Shown piece after piece: positions 1-9,751 of a stretch of 64,000 nucleotides of DNA. A program made the translations under genes and the position numbers. Every line of letters begins with the position of its first letter. Within the stretch, counting starts at the first letter, position 1. The notes below the pieces were generated by a model. The model saw nothing but the letters and a program-made list of their open reading frames with translations. It ran no database searches and was not told the DNA's origin. The DNA is from UBA10649 sp963793105 (GTDB taxonomy: Bacteria > Actinomycetota > Actinomycetes > S36-B12), in assembly GCA_963793105.1 (NCBI GenBank), contig CAWBZB010000003.1, forward strand, positions 62,001-126,000. Reading direction: 5' to 3'.

Positions 1-228
1 CTGTCCGATGCGATCGCTCAGCTCTCCACATCGGCGCTGGGCGACCTCCCGTCCGTCGTCCACGCCACTCTCGGCAATGTCGGCTCCTACCAGCTCGACT
101 CCGCATTTGCGGCGATCACCGATCTCGCGGCGGTGCTGAACGACCCCCACGCAGGCCCCGAGCAGGTCGAGGCCCGTCGCACGTCGACGATCGCCATCCT
201 GCGAGGCCTCGAGGCGGACGAGGACTGA
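1..228 (+). CDS. C-terminal fragment of an unidentified protein, possibly Hpt-like
   Basis: The reading frame is open from the first base to a TGA at 226-228, giving the last 75 residues of a protein whose start lies outside the window. The fragment is predicted helical, acidic at its end (EADED), and has no motif I can name with certainty. Its stop overlaps the start of the response regulator (TGATG), so the two are almost certainly co-transcribed and translationally coupled. A histidine phosphotransfer or signalling helical protein would fit that position, but I cannot see a phospho-histidine in this piece, so the function is inference only. Confidence 0.5.
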   Translation: MSDAIAQLSTSALGDLPSVVHATLGNVGSYQLDSAFAAITDLAAVLNDPHAGPEQVEARRTSTIAILRGLEADED

Positions 229-908
229 TGGCCGAGACGATTCTCATCATCGACGACTCCGCCGATGTGCGGGACCTCGTGTCGGTCGCCCTGAAGGAGG
301 CCGGCTACCGGGTCGTCGAGGCGGACAGCGGACCTGCCGGGATCGAGGCGTACCACGGCCACCAGCCTGACCTGACCCTGTTGGACATCGGTCTGGGTTC
401 GATGGACGGACTCGAGGTCTGTCGCCAGCTCCGCGCCGTGAGCTCGTCTCCCATCATCTTCCTGACCTCACGGACCGACGAGGTCGACCAGCTGGTCGGC
501 TTCGCGGCCGGCGGCGACGACTACGTCACCAAGCCCTTCTCTCCGCGCGTCGTCGTCGCGCGGGTCAACTCGTTGCTGCGCCGCAACAAGCGCGATGACG
601 ACGAGGTCAAGACCTTCTTCCAGGCCGGCCCCATCACCGTGGACACCTCGACCCGGGTCGCCGCCCTCGACGGTGTCTCGATGGACCTCACCCGCACGGA
701 GTTCGACCTCCTCGCGGTGCTGATCGAGCACCCCGATCGCGTCGTGACACGCACCACGCTGCTGGAGCGGGTGTGGGGCGATTGGTTCGGGGACACGCAC
801 GTGGTGGAGGTTCACATGTCCCGGCTGCGGGCCAAGTTCAAGAAGGCCGGTGGTCCAGCGGTGGGCGCCGTCGTGCGCGGCGTGGGCTACAAGCTCGGAG
901 TCGAGTAG
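228..908 (+). CDS. OmpR-family DNA-binding response regulator
   Basis: Two-domain transcription factor of 226 residues. The N-terminal receiver has the acidic pair D9/D10, the phospho-acceptor D53 (LLDIG), T80 and K102 (TKPFSP). The C-terminal half is an OmpR/PhoB winged helix, recognisable by the LTRTEFDLL segment and the VEVHMSRLRAK recognition helix, ending GVGYKLG. It should be phosphorylated by a histidine kinase and bind promoter DNA. No kinase is visible here; the gene starts inside the stop codon of the upstream fragment, so any partner probably lies to the left. The downstream pilin-like gene converges on it with only 6 bases between, so the two are not an operon. Length and motif order are normal for the family. 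Confidence 0.95.
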   Translation: MAETILIIDDSADVRDLVSVALKEAGYRVVEADSGPAGIEAYHGHQPDLTLLDIGLGSMDGLEVCRQLRAVSSSPIIFLTSRTDEVDQLVGFAAGGDDYVTKPFSPRVVVARVNSLLRRNKRDDDEVKTFFQAGPITVDTSTRVAALDGVSMDLTRTEFDLLAVLIEHPDRVVTRTTLLERVWGDWFGDTHVVEVHMSRLRAKFKKAGGPAVGAVVRGVGYKLGVE

Positions 909-914
909 CCGCGA

Positions 915-1460
915 CTAGCTCGGCTGCACCTTCTTGACGCGCCGGCAGGTCTCGGAGTCATCGTTCCACTGGTAGGTCGCACCCTTCGCCGCGCACTTAG
1001 CGGCCTTCGCCGCCTTCTTCTCGGCCTTCTTCGACTCCTCGGCCGCCTTCTCCGCCGCCTCCTGGGCTTCCTCGGCCGCCTGCTCCGCCGCCTCTTGGGC
1101 TTCCTCGGCCGCCTTCTCCGCCGCCTTCGCCTCCTGCTCGACCGCCCACGCGTCAGCGGCCTCCTGGTCGACGATCGCCTGCTCGGCGGCCGCTTCGGGA
1201 TCGTCGCCCTCGTCGCCGACCGCGGGCGCTGCCATCGACTGCGCGTCCTGCATGCCCGACGCATTCCCCAGATGCTCGGCCGCGCTGGCGAAGCCGCTCG
1301 ACACGCTCGTGCCGAGGAGCGCCGCGCCCACGGACATCACGAGGGCGACGAGGCCGATGATCAGGGCGTACTCGACCGCGGACGATCCTCGGTCGTCGCG
1401 CAGTACCACCTCCGCGGAGCGTCGAGTCCGACGTTCGGGGGCGGCGGGTGCGGTCGTCAT
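915..1460 (-). CDS. Flp-type pilin-like protein with a long Ala/Glu/Lys-rich helical extension
   Basis: 181 residues from the ATG at 1460, which has a GAGGAG about 10 bases upstream; a GTG at 1469 sits too close to that site. Residues 22-50 look like a Flp/type IVb prepilin: short charged leader, Gly25, then SSAVEYALIIGLVAL with Glu at +5 of the mature form and one hydrophobic segment. Ordinary Flp pilins end soon after this. Here residues 85-155 are an uninterrupted Ala/Glu/Lys helix containing a repeated EEAQEAAE block, followed by a small tail with two cysteines (156 and 172) and several basic residues. Prepilin peptidase processing and surface display are inferred. The other pilus genes of this window are 31 kb away, so this may be a minor pilin or a pilin-anchored surface protein. 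Confidence 0.75.
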   Translation of the reverse strand: MTTAPAAPERRTRRSAEVVLRDDRGSSAVEYALIIGLVALVMSVGAALLGTSVSSGFASAAEHLGNASGMQDAQSMAAPAVGDEGDDPEAAAEQAIVDQEAADAWAVEQEAKAAEKAAEEAQEAAEQAAEEAQEAAEKAAEESKKAEKKAAKAAKCAAKGATYQWNDDSETCRRVKKVQPS

Positions 1461-1542
1461 GGGTACCACACTCCTCGTGCCCGGGACCAGAAGACCGATC
1501 GAACGGCTCTCGATCTCCTCTCAGATCGCCGGCCGGTGCGGA

Positions 1543-2325
1543 CTAGCTCCCCGGGGACCAGGGTGGCTTGCGCTTGCCCAGAAAGGCCGTCATCCCCTGC
1601 CGCGCCTCGTCCGAGGTGAACAGGTCCGCCGACATCCGGGCCGTCAGGTCGAACGCCTCGTCCCGTCCCAGGACCGGGACCCTGCGCAGCAGCTCCTTCG
1701 TGTGCGCCAGGGCGTCGGGACCACCCTCGAGGAGGTTCTGCACCTGGCGCTCCACCGCTGAGTCGAGGGAGTCGGCCGGTTCCACCGACGTGACGAGCCC
1801 GGCTCGCAGGACACGCTCCGCCGTCACCCGCTCCCCGGTCAGCAGCAGCTCCTGCGCATCCCGGCGATGCATGACCTGAAGGCAGACCACCGAGATCACC
1901 GCTGGCGCGACCCCGAGCCTGACCTCACTGAACGCGAACCGGGCGTCGGCCGAGGCGACAGCCAGATCGCACGCCGCAACCAGGCCGTTGCCGCCGCCTG
2001 CCACGTGCCCTTGGACCCTCGCCACCAACGGCTTCGGATGGTCGAGCATGAGCTCCAGCACGCGCACGAGCGCCTCGGGTCCGGAGCCGGCGAACCCGTC
2101 GGCGCCACCGGAGACCGCGGTCGAGAGGTCGGCGCCTGCGCAGAACGTGGTCCCCGATCCCGTCAGGATGACGACCCGGACGTCCGGATCCGCCGCCGTG
2201 GACTCCAGGTGGCGCGCGAGCGAGGCCATCCCCTCGGCATCGAGCCGGTTCCTGGACTCCGGGCGGTCGAGGGTGATCGTGGCCACCGAGTCCCCGACAT
2301 CGCAGCGGACCGGCTCGGAGGTCAC
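1543..2325 (-). CDS. Enoyl-CoA hydratase/isomerase family protein (AtuE/LiuC-like)
   Basis: 260 residues from a GTG whose last two bases overlap the stop of the upstream acyl-CoA dehydrogenase (GTGA, 2322-2325). Crotonase fold: oxyanion-hole segment FCAGADLS and the GGGNGLVAACDLA block. Of the two glutamates of classical hydratases, the one in the GGGxE position is replaced by glycine while the second (SEVRLG) is kept. The GLVAACD form is usual in the LiuC/AtuE branch that hydrates 3-methylglutaconyl-CoA or isohexenylglutaconyl-CoA. As last gene of the carboxylase operon it would hydrate the carboxylated enoyl-CoA. The exact substrate cannot be read from sequence. Confidence 0.88.
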   Translation of the reverse strand: MTSEPVRCDVGDSVATITLDRPESRNRLDAEGMASLARHLESTAADPDVRVVILTGSGTTFCAGADLSTAVSGGADGFAGSGPEALVRVLELMLDHPKPLVARVQGHVAGGGNGLVAACDLAVASADARFAFSEVRLGVAPAVISVVCLQVMHRRDAQELLLTGERVTAERVLRAGLVTSVEPADSLDSAVERQVQNLLEGGPDALAHTKELLRRVPVLGRDEAFDLTARMSADLFTSDEARQGMTAFLGKRKPPWSPGS

Positions 2326-3470
2326 GGGCGTCCCATACCCTCGAGCATCGAGATGATGCGCAGCATGACCTCGTCGGCGCCACCGCCGATGGAGCCCAGC
2401 CGGCAGTCGCGGAAGTAGCGAGCCACCCACATCTCCTCCGCGTAGCCCATGCCTCCGTGGAACTGCACGCAGGCGTCTGCCACCTTGCGGCTCAGTCGCC
2501 CGCTCTGCAGCTTGGCCACGGTCGCGGCTCGGGTCACGTCCTCGCCGGCGACGTAGCGCTCGGCCGTGTGGTGGAGGAATCCGTGCAGGATGTCGATCTC
2601 GGCGACCAGTTCGGAGAGGGTGTACTGGATGTACTGGTTCGCCAGCAGCGGCTTGCCGAACGCCTCACGAACCTGCAGGTACTCCAGGGTCCGATCGATC
2701 GCCCGGCGTGCTCCCGTCACTGCCATGTAGCAGATCCACAGGCGCTCGTCCTGGAACTGGGCCATCTGCATCTGGAACCCGCGGCCCTCGTCGCCGATGG
2801 TGTAGCGCACCGGCACGCGCACGTCGTCGAGCACGAGTTCCGCCGTGTCCGAGGAGTGGTTCCCCATCTTCTTGATCCTGCGGCCCACACTGAATCCGGG
2901 AGTGTCCGTGGGCACGATGATCATGCTCATCCCCTGATACCCGCCCTCGTCCGACGTCCGGGCGAGCAGGCAGATCCAGTCCGACTGCGAGCCGCTCGTG
3001 ATCCACATCTTGCGGCCGTTGATCACCCAGTCGTCCCCGTCCCTGCGGGCTCGCGTGGTGATCCCGGCCACGTCCGATCCGGCACCCGGCTCACTGACCC
3101 CGATCGAGCAGACCAGCTCGCCGCGCAGCGTCGGCGCCAGGAACTCGCGCTTGAGCTCGTCGCTGCCGTAGCGGGCCAGAGCCGGCGTCGCCATGCCGGC
3201 CTGGACGGCGATCGCCATGGGGACCCCACCGACATCGGCGCGACCCAGTTCCTCCGCCAGCACGACAGTGAAGGAGTGATCGGCGCCTCCGCCACCGAAC
3301 TCGGGGTCGTACTCCAGTCCGAAGGCGCCGATCGCGCCCAGCTTGGGGAACAGCTCGTGCGCCGGGAAGATCTCGGCCTCCTCCCAGGCGTCGGCATGGG
3401 GATCGATCTCCTCCTCCACGAGCCTGCGAACGCTCGCCCGGAACTGGTCGTGGTCAGGTGTGAACAGCAT
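2322..3470 (-). CDS. Acyl-CoA dehydrogenase (citronellyl-/isovaleryl-CoA dehydrogenase-like)
   Basis: 382 residues from the ATG at 3470, whose A is the last base of the TetR stop (TGATG). All three acyl-CoA dehydrogenase domains are present: helical N-terminus, beta domain with EPGAGSDVA and WITSGSQSDW, and C-terminal helical domain with REAFGKPL and FHGGMGYAEE. The usual C-terminal catalytic Glu position reads IGGGADE, with no Glu. Instead a Glu occurs in QDERLW, the place used by isovaleryl-CoA dehydrogenase. This pattern suits branched or terpenoid acyl-CoA substrates. In the operon it would introduce the double bond before carboxylation. An unrelated shadow frame extends the ORF upstream, but the overlap and family length favour this start. 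Confidence 0.92.
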   Translation of the reverse strand: MLFTPDHDQFRASVRRLVEEEIDPHADAWEEAEIFPAHELFPKLGAIGAFGLEYDPEFGGGGADHSFTVVLAEELGRADVGGVPMAIAVQAGMATPALARYGSDELKREFLAPTLRGELVCSIGVSEPGAGSDVAGITTRARRDGDDWVINGRKMWITSGSQSDWICLLARTSDEGGYQGMSMIIVPTDTPGFSVGRRIKKMGNHSSDTAELVLDDVRVPVRYTIGDEGRGFQMQMAQFQDERLWICYMAVTGARRAIDRTLEYLQVREAFGKPLLANQYIQYTLSELVAEIDILHGFLHHTAERYVAGEDVTRAATVAKLQSGRLSRKVADACVQFHGGMGYAEEMWVARYFRDCRLGSIGGGADEVMLRIISMLEGMGRP

Positions 3471-4111
3471 CAGCAATCTCCCGCTTCGGTCAGGCCGAGG
3501 GCGCGTGCCCACAGCTCGTTCAGGGTGCGCAGGGCACGGGCGTCGGGCGCCAGCGGCTCGACCCCGTCGTCGCCGGCGCTGAGCCAGTGCCGCGCGAAGC
3601 CTTCGACCATGGCGCACAGTGCGGCCGCGGAGATCCGCGCGTCCAGGGATCGCACGACGAGGCCGTCCTTCTGCAGACGCAGGATGGTCTTGGCCACTCG
3701 ATCAACATGGGTGTGGCGGAGATCGGTCAGGACGGCCCGGAACGAGTCATCGTCGACCGCCGCCTGGGCGACGACCTCCAGCAGTCGCGCGGTCTCGCGG
3801 TGGACCGCGAGATAGCGAGCGTTCGCCACCGCGATGCGCTCCATGGGGTCCTTGATGTCGGGAGTGCTGAGCACCGAGTACATCTGCTCCGTGATCGAGT
3901 CCACCGTGGCGTGCAGGGCGTCCTCCTTGGTCGGGAACCACGTGTAGACGGTGCCGTGGCTCACGCCCGCGGCCGCCGCGATGTCGCCCATGCGGGTGGC
4001 GTCGAACCCGCGCTCCTCGAACACCTGCCGGGCCGCGACGATGAGGCGCTCACGCGTCCGGCGTCCGCGTTCGGACAGCGGCGCCCGGCCGCCCTCGGCG
4101 ACGGCGGTCAT
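3470..4111 (-). CDS. TetR-family regulator of the Atu-like operon
   Basis: 213 residues. The N-terminal helix-turn-helix is typical of TetR (ERLIVAARQVFEERGF, then GVSHGTVYTWFPTKEDAL); the C-terminal ligand domain is unassigned. The gene sits inside the operon and overlaps both neighbours (ATGA at 4108-4111, TGATG at 3470), so it is co-expressed with the enzymes, as expected for an autoregulated repressor responding to a pathway acyl-CoA. The 14-bp palindrome in the promoter region near 9.7 kb is the obvious candidate operator. Regulation is inferred from position only. Confidence 0.9.
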   Translation of the reverse strand: MTAVAEGGRAPLSERGRRTRERLIVAARQVFEERGFDATRMGDIAAAAGVSHGTVYTWFPTKEDALHATVDSITEQMYSVLSTPDIKDPMERIAVANARYLAVHRETARLLEVVAQAAVDDDSFRAVLTDLRHTHVDRVAKTILRLQKDGLVVRSLDARISAAALCAMVEGFARHWLSAGDDGVEPLAPDARALRTLNELWARALGLTEAGDC

Positions 4112-4539
4112 GCCGCATCCCCGCCCAGCAGTGACACCGGTATCTCCACGAGGCGCGCCCGCAGGTGCTCGCCGAGTCCCTTCGCCTGTGGGTCGACCCG
4201 CGTCGTCTCGGCCACGCCGCGACCGAGCAGGCCATGGATCACGACGTTGATGGCCCGGAGGTTCGGCAACGGGTGCACCTCGATGCGCAGGCCCTCCGAC
4301 TCGGGCAGCAGGGCGCGCACGCCCTGCTCGTCGAGGACGGCGAGCAGCCAGGCGTACCTCGCGTCGGCCAGGGAGACATCCCCCGGCGTCGGTTCGGTGA
4401 CGGTAGACGCGCCCTGGGAGCGAGCCACGGCGGACGCCTCGGCCGGGTCGACGACCCAGACCCCGACGTTCGCGTCACCGCCCTTGTCGCCGCTGCGCGC
4501 GCCGACGAAGGTCCCCAGGGGCAGTCGGATGGAGGTCAC
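4108..4539 (-). CDS. AtuA C-terminal domain encoded as a separate protein
   Basis: 143 residues from a GTG overlapping the stop of the larger AtuA gene (GTGA, 4536-4539). It begins with a GARSGDKGGDANVGVW segment, which is characteristic of the small ferredoxin-like domain found at the end of AtuA/DUF1446 proteins. In Pseudomonas AtuA this domain is fused to the large DUF1446 domain in one polypeptide of roughly 600 residues; here the two parts are separate, tightly coupled genes. The biochemical role of AtuA is not established; it is required for growth on acyclic terpenes in Pseudomonas and usually sits with a geranyl-CoA carboxylase-like enzyme, as here. Confidence 0.85.
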   Translation of the reverse strand: MTSIRLPLGTFVGARSGDKGGDANVGVWVVDPAEASAVARSQGASTVTEPTPGDVSLADARYAWLLAVLDEQGVRALLPESEGLRIEVHPLPNLRAINVVIHGLLGRGVAETTRVDPQAKGLGEHLRARLVEIPVSLLGGDAA

Positions 4540-5975
4540 GCTCCCTCCCCCGGAACCGAGGCCAGATCGACCCGGACGTCGACGTGCTCGCGGTCCACCG
4601 TGGTCGGCCAGTAGACGCCGTACGGAGTGGCGGGTCCGGGCGGCGTCGTGGGGAAGAGCCCCGGGTAGGAGGAGAGCGTCGCCTCGATCACCCGTGACGT
4701 GAAGGCCTTGCCGACCTTGTCCGCGTCACGGTCCTTGACCGTCAGGCGGAGGAAGGACTGGGCGTCCACCGGCAGCTCGGGGTCGACGGTGCCGCTCATC
4801 TGCAGTTCGACCGCCAACTCGGCGACGTCCAGGCTGGACGTGACCGCGAGGCGAGCCGGGTCGAAGGAGAGCGCACGCGCCTGCTCCAAGGTGACGCCCG
4901 CGATCGTGCGGAGGGCGAGATCCGCCTTCTCCTCGGCAGCGAGGCCGGTCAGGACGAGGGTCAGGGAGTTCCGGAACCCCCCGAGGTAGTTCATCGCGAC
5001 CTTCAGCCGCGCGGGCGGCGCGATCCCTCGGGTGCCGCTCACCCGCACGCGGTCAGGGCCCACCGGCTCCAGGTGGATCGTCTCGAATCGCGCCGTCACG
5101 TCCGGGTTGGCGTACTCCGGCCCGCCGATCTCGTAGAGCAGCTGGGCGGTCACCGTCCCGGGAGTCACCATCCCGCCCGTACCGGGATGCTTGGCGATGA
5201 TCGCACTGCCGTCTTCCGCGACCTCCGCGATCGGGAACCCGGGGTGCTCGAGCCCGGGAACCTGCTCGAAGAAGGCGTAGTTCCCGCCCGTGGCCTGCGC
5301 TCCGCATTCGATGACGTGACCGGCGACGAGCGCGCCCGCCAGCGCGTCGAGGGACGGCTGGTCCCCGGCGCGGGCCGAGGCGTAGTCCCAGCCGTGCCAC
5401 CAGGCCGCAGGGCCGATGACGAGGGCCGCGTCGGTCACCCGACCCGTCACGACGATGTCGGCTCCCCGGGCGAGGGCATTCGTGATGGGCTCGCCGCCGA
5501 CATAGGCGTTGGCGGTCAGCGGCTGCGCACCGGCCTGCTCGAGGGTCTCCCCCGTGTCGAGGTTGACGAACGGCTCGCCGGCAGCCGTGAGCTCCTCGAG
5601 CACGGGCATGAGGTCATCCCCCGAGACGACGCCGACCGTCATCGGCAGCCCCAGCCTCCCGGCGAGCTCGGCCACCGCCTCTGCGAGCAGAGCCGGGTCG
5701 AGCCCCCCGGCGTTGCTCACCACGCGGATCCCGCGGTCGGCGCACGTGCCCAGCACATCCTCGAGCTGGGTCATGAAGGTGCCGGCGAAGCCATGGCCCC
5801 TCTTGAGCTTCTGGCGCGCGAGGATGAGCATCGTCAGCTCGGCCAGCCAGTCCCCCGTCAGGACGTCGATCGGGCCTCCGTCGACCATCTCCCGCGCGGC
5901 GGACAGCCGGTCGCCGAAGAACCCGCTGCAGTTCGCGATGCGGATCGGCCCCCTGCCCCCTCGTTGAGGAGTCAT
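4536..5975 (-). CDS. atuA: AtuA large domain (DUF1446 family)
   Basis: 479 residues, full length for the DUF1446/AtuA domain. Recognisable family blocks are the start IRIANCSGFFGDR, DVLTGDWLAELTM, VVSNAGGLDP, VVTGRVTDAAL, and the GTGGMVTPGTVTAQLLYEI region. The ATG overlaps the stop of the carboxylase alpha subunit (ATGA, 5972-5975). The protein is cytoplasmic with no signal peptide. No reaction is proven for this family; genetic and neighbourhood data link it to acyclic terpene (citronellol/geraniol) utilisation. The natural split from its C-terminal domain resembles the arrangement seen in some actinobacteria. Confidence 0.9.
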   Translation of the reverse strand: MTPQRGGRGPIRIANCSGFFGDRLSAAREMVDGGPIDVLTGDWLAELTMLILARQKLKRGHGFAGTFMTQLEDVLGTCADRGIRVVSNAGGLDPALLAEAVAELAGRLGLPMTVGVVSGDDLMPVLEELTAAGEPFVNLDTGETLEQAGAQPLTANAYVGGEPITNALARGADIVVTGRVTDAALVIGPAAWWHGWDYASARAGDQPSLDALAGALVAGHVIECGAQATGGNYAFFEQVPGLEHPGFPIAEVAEDGSAIIAKHPGTGGMVTPGTVTAQLLYEIGGPEYANPDVTARFETIHLEPVGPDRVRVSGTRGIAPPARLKVAMNYLGGFRNSLTLVLTGLAAEEKADLALRTIAGVTLEQARALSFDPARLAVTSSLDVAELAVELQMSGTVDPELPVDAQSFLRLTVKDRDADKVGKAFTSRVIEATLSSYPGLFPTTPPGPATPYGVYWPTTVDREHVDVRVDLASVPGEGA

Positions 5976-8064
5976 GGCTTCCCACCAGCGTCACTCGAAT
6001 CTGCGATGGCCGTGGCCGGCTCGTCCTCGAACTCCACGACCAGGGCGTGCGCGTCGACCGGCTGGCCCACCTCCACGAGCACCGCCCTCACGACACCGTC
6101 AGCCTCAGCCGCGACGCGGTGCTCCATCTTCATCGCCTCCAGCACGACGAGCGGCTGGCCGGCCGTCACGACGTCGCCAGCGGCGACCAGCACCGCGGTG
6201 ATCGTGCCGGGGACCGGCGTCACCGCCCCGTGGCCGGCCGCCTCACCCGAGTGATCCGGGAACCGTGGCATGAGCAACCATGCCGAGCTGTGGATGCCGT
6301 CGTCGACGTAGACGGCATCCCCGTACCTCGCCACCGTGCATGCCGCCTCGACTCCCCCGACGGTGCTCCGCACCGTGACCTCCGCGCCCGCCACCGAGAC
6401 GATGTCGAAATCGGCCCCCTCGAGTCTCTCCGAGGCGAGCGCGAACACGTCGGCGAACGGAACCGCCTCGGTGCTGGCCATATGGACCGATGTCCCCGCG
6501 CGCCGGTCGTCGACCAGCATCGTCAGACAACCGGTCCCGCCCACGCGCGTCAGGCTCACGACGGTCGGGATCCCCGCGACGTTCCGCCACCCCCGAGGCA
6601 CCAGCGGATCCGGGTCATCCCAGGCCGATGCCGCGACGGCCGCCGCGAGGGCGTGCCGCTGCTCGTCCTCCCGGGGCGCGGTCGGTTCGAGGACGCGGGG
6701 GTGCTCGTCGAGGAAGGACGTCGTGGTGTCGCCCGCGAGGAAGGGTGTCGAGCGCAGGATGGCCACGAGCGAATCCCGGTTCGTCACCGGGCCGTGAATC
6801 GCCATCCGGCCCAGTCCGTCGGCGAGACGAGCTGCCGCCTCGCCCCGCGTCGGGGCATGGGCGATGACCTTCGCGAGCATCGGGTCGTAGTGCGCGGTCA
6901 CGACGGAGCCGTCGGCCACCCCGGAGTCGACCCGGATCCCCGTGCCGCCGGCGAGGCGGAAACGGTGGATCGTGCCCGGTGCCGGGCGATGCCCGTGCGC
7001 CGGGTCCTCGGCGTAGAGGCGCGCCTCGATGGCGTGGCCCGACGCCGTGAGCTGGTCCTGAGTCAGCGGGAGGGGCCGGCCCTCGGCCACCGCGATCTGC
7101 CACGCGACGAGATCCTGCCCGGTGATCTCCTCGGTCACCGGGTGCTCGACCTGGAGCCGGGTGTTCATCTCGAGGAAGAAGAACTCCTGGTGATCCCCGG
7201 CGCCGAACACCATGAACTCGACGGTGCCCGCGCCGATATAGCCGATCTCCCGGGCCAGCGAGGTCGCGGCCGTGTGCAACGCCTCGCGCACGGAGGCGGT
7301 GACCCCGGGTGACGGCGCCTCCTCGATCACCTTCTGGTGGCGCCGCTGGATGGAGCATTCGCGCTCGAAGAGGTGGACCACCGTGCCGAGCCGGTCGCCG
7401 AAGACCTGGACCTCCACGTGACGCGCGCCCGCCAGAAACCGCTCGACGAACACGGTGTCGTCGCCGAACGCACTCGCCGCCTCGCGCCTGGCGGCGTTCA
7501 GGGCGCCCACCAGATCGTCCGGCGACGACACGATGCGCATGCCCTTGCCGCCGCCCCCGGCACTGGCCTTGACGAGGAGCGGGTAGCCGACGGCAGCGCA
7601 CACCTCCACGGCGTCCGCATCGGCGAGTCCGACGGGCAGGTCGGCACCCGGGACGAGGGGAACACCTGCCGCGGCCGCGATGAGCTTCGCCTCGACCTTC
7701 AGGGCCATGGCCTCGATGGACTCCGGCGTGGGCCCGATCCAGGTGAGCCCGGCCTCGCCGACGGCGCGGGCGAACCGCGGGTTCTCGGAGAGGAAGCCGT
7801 AGCCGGGATGTATCGCGTCAGCACCGGACGCCAGTGCGGCGGAGATGATGCGGCCACCGTCGAGGTAGGTGTCCGTACTGGACACCCCCGAGAGCCGCAC
7901 GGCTCGGTCCGCGAGCTCGACATGCGGGGAGTCGGCGTCGGCGTCGGAGTACACCGCGACGGTCTGGATGCCCAGCTGCCCGGCGGTGCGCATGACCCGC
8001 GCCGCGATCTCGCCGCGGTTGGCGACGAGGATCCGGCGGATCGGAGTGAGGGGGGTCATCGCCG

Positions 8065-8068
<4 letters not shown>
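5972..8068 (-). CDS. Biotin-dependent acyl-CoA carboxylase alpha subunit (biotin carboxylase + BCCP)
   Basis: 698 residues from the GTG at 8068, which overlaps the beta-subunit stop (GTGA). An ATG at 8059 three codons later is the alternative; I prefer the overlap because every other junction in this operon overlaps. Domains in order: biotin carboxylase N-domain (RRILVANRGEIAARV), ATP-grasp (glycine-rich KASAGGGGKGMR), biotin carboxylase C-domain, a linker, and a biotinyl domain with the biotinylated lysine in EAMKM about 50 residues before the end. With the beta subunit it would carboxylate a branched 2-enoyl-CoA, such as methylcrotonyl-CoA or geranyl-CoA. AtuA next door favours the geranyl-CoA type (AtuF-like); the domain content does not decide it. 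Confidence 0.92.
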
Positions 8069-9684
<1,616 letters not shown>

Positions 9685-9689
9685 GAACC

Positions 9690-9721
9690 TGACGCTAGCG
9701 TCAAGTTGATACGGACGTCAA
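9690..9721 (-). promoter_or_regulatory. Operon promoter with overlapping perfect palindrome, likely TetR operator
   Basis: TGACGCTAGCGTCA at 9690-9703 is a perfect 14-bp palindrome. Read on the minus strand it contains a -10 hexamer TAGCGT (9692-9697), with TTGACG (9716-9721) 18 bases upstream as the -35. The -10 ends 7 bases before the GTG of the carboxylase beta gene, so transcription probably starts at the start codon. A second, imperfect pair GTTGA...TCAAC (9705-9722) overlaps the -35. A repressor bound here would block RNA polymerase. That the binder is the operon's own TetR protein is inference. Confidence 0.6.
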
Positions 9722-9739
9722 CAAGTACCGCCTGAGCGT

Positions 9740-9745
9740 TAGGGT
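9740..9745 (+). promoter_or_regulatory. -10 element of a probable leaderless promoter for the enoyl-CoA reductase gene
   Basis: TAGGGT at 9740-9745 is followed by six bases and then the ATG at 9752, the spacing expected when transcription begins at the start codon. No ribosome binding site precedes the ATG. A convincing -35 is not visible at 17 bases. The divergent operon promoter and its palindrome lie 20-50 bases away, so both directions could share a regulator. Confidence 0.5.
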
Positions 9746-9751
9746 GCCGGC

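Noticed and set aside
1095..1619. Plus-strand ORFs opposite the pilin-like gene
   Set aside because: Arg/Leu-rich shadow of the Ala/Glu/Lys helix; the minus strand has a ribosome site and a pilin motif.
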